A stretch of DNA of 64,000 bases, taken from contig NZ_CP032485.1 in NCBI RefSeq assembly GCF_006542335.1, positions 467,501 through 531,500 on the forward strand. Reading direction: 5' to 3'. Below the pieces are notes generated by a model that was not told where the DNA came from, did no database searches, and saw only the letters and a list, made by a program, of their open reading frames with translations. Made by a program: the position numbers and the translations under genes. The stretch comes from Neokomagataea tanensis. Lineage in GTDB: Bacteria > Pseudomonadota > Alphaproteobacteria > Acetobacterales > Acetobacteraceae. This document shows, piece after piece, positions 61,384-64,000 of the stretch. The first letter of the stretch is position 1. Each line of letters starts with the position of its first letter.

Positions 61384-64000
61384 TTAGGCGAGCTTGCCGT
61401 GGCAATGCTTGAACTTCACGCCCGACCCACACGGGCAGTTTGCGTTGCGCGCAACTGTCTCGTGCCATGCCTGCAGCGTTGCCGCGTCAGGTTCGGCGGA
61501 CTCTAGCTGCGGCGCAGCACTTTCTGGCACCGCCGGATAAGCCGGGGGTTCAGCCACAGCTTGAATGCGCGTCATGGTCTGAGTTACGCGCACGCGCATG
61601 TCGTCCAGCATGTGCGTGAACATCTGGAACGCTTCCTGCTTGTACTCGTTCAGCGGGTCACGCTGACCGTATGCACGCAGGCCAATGCCTTGGCGCAATT
61701 GGTCCAAGCCATGCAGATGCTCTTTCCAAACAGCATCAAACGTCGTCAGCACAACCTGCTTTTCGACCAAACGCATCAGCTCCGGCCCCATATTAGCGGC
61801 GCGCGCTGCCTGTGCCTTCTCAGCCTCAGACTCAATACGTTCAATAACAACATCGGCGTCGACGCCATCTTCCTTCGCCCATTCAAGCACAGGAAGATCA
61901 AGGTTCAACACACGAATGATATCTTTGGACAGACCTTCCATATCCCACGCTTCAGGAAAGGATTTTTCTGGGATGTGCGCGTGGACCAGTTCTGCCACAA
62001 TTTCCTGACGAAACTCGGTTACAACACCCGAAAGGTCATCCAGAGCCATGTATTCGCGGCGCTGTGCGTACACTTCCTTACGCTGATCGTTCATGACGTC
62101 ATCGTATTTAAGTGTATTCTTACGCATGTCGAAGTTACGAGCTTCTACGCGTTTCTGAGCCGTTTCGATGCCCTTATTCATCCAAGGGTGGACGATTGCC
62201 TCACCCTCTTTCAGGCCCATTTTCTGCATAAGGCCACCCATACGGTCGCCCGAGAAAATACGGATCAAATCATCTTCAAGGGAGAGGAAGAAACGGGAGT
62301 TACCCGGGTCCCCCTGACGTCCAGCACGGCCGCGCAGCTGGTTATCAACCCGGCGGCTTTCATGCCGCTCGGTACCGATAACGTATAGACCACCCGACGA
62401 CATCACCGCTTCATGACCCTTGGCCACTTCCTGCTGAATACGCTCAGCAATACGGGTCAATTCACCTTCGTCCTCTACGCCTTCGCTTGAGGCATGGATC
62501 ATCATCTCGGTGTTACCACCAAGCTTAATATCCGTGCCGCGCCCTGCCATATTCGTAGCAATCGTAATCGCGCCCGGGGCACCAGCCTGCGCAACGATAC
62601 TCGCTTCTTTTTCATGGTGGCGGGCGTTTAGAACGCTGTGGGCGATCTTTCGCTTGTTCAAAAGCGCGGAAAGATATTCACTTTTCTCAATAGAAGTCGT
62701 CCCAACTAAGATCGGCTGACCTTTTGCGTGGACTTCTTCAATCAAGTTGGCGACAGCGTCATATTTCTCAATGGCCGTGAGATACACTTCGTCATCTGTG
62801 TCCTCACGACGGACTGCACGGTTTGTTGGGATTTCCACAACTGTGAGGTTGTAGATTTCAGCAAACTCATCAGCTTCTGTCATCGCCGTACCGGTCATGC
62901 CAGACAGCTTCGGATAGAGACGGAAATAATTCTGGAACGTAATGGACGCCAGCGTCTGATTTTCCTGCTGGATTTCCACGCCTTCTTTCGCTTCAAGCGC
63001 CTGATGCAAACCGTCAGAATAACGGCGGCCATCCATCATGCGTCCCGTAAACTCGTCAATGATAACGACTTTACCGTCACGTACGATGTAATCCACATCG
63101 CGCGTGAAAAGCGTGTGCGCACGCAGCGATTGCTGCACGTGATGCACCACAGCTACGTTGTGAATATCGTATAGGCCGCCTTCTGGCATGACCTCCGCAT
63201 CCCGCAGCAGGGCTTCGACGGCGTCTGACCCTGTCTCGGTCAGCGTAACATTCTTCTGCTTTTCATCTTTATCGAAAGCGTCAGGCACCTGCACTAGGCG
63301 CGCAACAACGGCATCCACAGAGCGATACAGATCGGAGCTATCTTCTGCCGGACCGGAAATGATCAGCGGCGTTCGCGCTTCATCGATCAAAATGCTGTCC
63401 ACCTCATCCACGATCGCGTGGTTGAAAGGACGCTGCACCATATCGTTCAGAGAATACTTCATATTATCACGAAGATAATCGAAGCCGAACTCGTTGTTGG
63501 TACCGTAGGTGATGTCACACGCATAAGCTGCACGGCGTTCATCGTCAGACAAATTCGGGATGATAACGCCCGTCGTCAAACCGAGAAAACTGTACAAGGC
63601 CGACATTTCTTCTGCGTCACGCGAGGCAAGATAGTCGTTGACAGTTACGACATGAACGCCTTTGCCAGTCAGCGCATTGAGGTAAACGGCCAGGGTTCCA
63701 ACAAGCGTCTTGCCCTCGCCCGTCCGCATTTCTGCAATGCGGCCGTCATTGAGCACCATGCCACCAATAAGCTGGACATCGAAATGGCGCTTGCCCAGCA
63801 CTCTGCGCGCCGCTTCACGGCACACAGCAAAGGCTTCTGGCAAAAGTGCATCGAGCGTTTCGCCTTTCGCTAACCGCTCACGAAACAAAGTAGTGCGCTG
63901 GCGCAGCTCATCGTCTGTCAGTGGCTGAACCGATGCCTCAAGAGCATTGATTTCAGGCACACGGCGTTGATACGCCTTGAGCATACGATCGTTAGCGGAG
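61384..64000 (-). CDS. secA: Protein translocase ATPase SecA, 5' end outside the window
   Basis: The frame stays open to the right edge; 866 residues lie downstream of an internal Met at 63984, and the codons before it (SANDR) match the normal SecA N-terminus, so about 15-20 residues are missing. Motifs are MRTGEGKT (Walker A), [11 protein letters not shown] (DEAD-like), the preprotein cross-linking region, and [14 protein letters not shown] and [18 protein letters not shown] (helicase domain 2). The C-terminal zinc site is [14 protein letters not shown], which binds SecB and ribosomes. Confidence 0.97.
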   Translation of the reverse strand, partial: SANDRMLKAYQRRVPEINALEASVQPLTDDELRQRTTLFRERLAKGETLDALLPEAFAVCREAARRVLGKRHFDVQLIGGMVLNDGRIAEMRTGEGKTLVGTLAVYLNALTGKGVHVVTVNDYLASRDAEEMSALYSFLGLTTGVIIPNLSDDERRAAYACDITYGTNNEFGFDYLRDNMKYSLNDMVQRPFNHAIVDEVDSILIDEARTPLIISGPAEDSSDLYRSVDAVVARLVQVPDAFDKDEKQKNVTLTETGSDAVEALLRDAEVMPEGGLYDIHNVAVVHHVQQSLRAHTLFTRDVDYIVRDGKVVIIDEFTGRMMDGRRYSDGLHQALEAKEGVEIQQENQTLASITFQNYFRLYPKLSGMTGTAMTEADEFAEIYNLTVVEIPTNRAVRREDTDDEVYLTAIEKYDAVANLIEEVHAKGQPILVGTTSIEKSEYLSALLNKRKIAHSVLNARHHEKEASIVAQAGAPGAITIATNMAGRGTDIKLGGNTEMMIHASSEGVEDEGELTRIAERIQQEVAKGHEAVMSSGGLYVIGTERHESRRVDNQLRGRAGRQGDPGNSRFFLSLEDDLIRIFSGDRMGGLMQKMGLKEGEAIVHPWMNKGIETAQKRVEARNFDMRKNTLKYDDVMNDQRKEVYAQRREYMALDDLSGVVTEFRQEIVAELVHAHIPEKSFPEAWDMEGLSKDIIRVLNLDLPVLEWAKEDGVDADVVIERIESEAEKAQAARAANMGPELMRLVEKQVVLTTFDAVWKEHLHGLDQLRQGIGLRAYGQRDPLNEYKQEAFQMFTHMLDDMRVRVTQTMTRIQAVAEPPAYPAVPESAAPQLESAEPDAATLQAWHETVARNANCPCGSGVKFKHCHGKLA

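Noticed and set aside
1..64000. tRNA, rRNA, CRISPR, insertion sequences, att sites, replication origin.
   Set aside because: None recognised on reading both strands; no tRNA-like cloverleaf with a T-loop, no regular spacer arrays, no transposase-like frames.

Overview
The window is a stretch of chromosome from an alphaproteobacterium, most likely an acetic acid bacterium (Acetobacteraceae). This is an inference from gene content: a CtrA-type cell-cycle regulator, an alphaproteobacterial SMC hinge, a CarD-family factor, a glutathione-dependent formaldehyde module, an SDR sugar dehydrogenase and a type II citrate synthase. Base composition is moderate. No rRNA, tRNA, insertion sequence, phage gene or CRISPR array was recognised, so this is core chromosome rather than an island. 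Both edges cut genes: bioB on the left and secA on the right.

Layout. 1-2.2 kb: end of bioB and an overlapping Hsp70-like gene. 2.3-4.5 kb: a two-gene ABC exporter. 4.6-10.2 kb, minus strand: a tightly overlapping five-gene MCE (Mla-type) lipid-transport operon, in which both the ATPase and the cyclase-like sensor have lost their catalytic motifs. 10.3-11.6 kb: ygfZ-hisI. 11.6-15.8 kb, minus: copCD, then an operon of formaldehyde detoxification genes coupled to an RNase T2 lipoprotein. 15.9-21.5 kb, plus: bestrophin, carD, an SDR dehydrogenase, a lone receiver domain, a TPR glycosyltransferase-like protein and an epimerase. 21.5-29 kb, minus: two small proteins and tamA-tamB. 29.2-34.6 kb: plsC, then the conserved miaB-phoH-ybeY-ybeX cluster. 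34.9-43.9 kb: two DsbA-like proteins, a very long SMC, a phosphoesterase, chorismate mutase, a SixA-like phosphatase and citrate synthase. 43.9-46.6 kb: fliI-fliJ divergent from ctrA. 46.6-64 kb, minus: secA, yebC-ruvCAB, ybgC-tolQRAB-pal-cpoB, tilS-ftsH, glmM-thiD.

How the genes work together. The window is rich in envelope maintenance. Tol-Pal, TamAB, Mla-type transport, DsbA-like proteins, FtsH, SecA and PlsC all build or repair the envelope. yebC-ruvCAB repairs DNA and the miaB cluster serves tRNA modification and ribosome maturation. Many genes are joined by 4-bp ATGA overlaps, which implies translational coupling.

The most unusual features are (1) the MCE operon, with a full-length ABC subunit lacking every recognisable ATPase motif beside a Cache-type sensor with a degenerate cyclase domain; (2) a CtrA homologue whose phospho-acceptor Asp51 is Glu and which also lacks one acidic-pocket Asp; and (3) a multi-helix RNA leader candidate upstream of yebC. 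All alignments were made by eye from remembered family consensus; no search was run.
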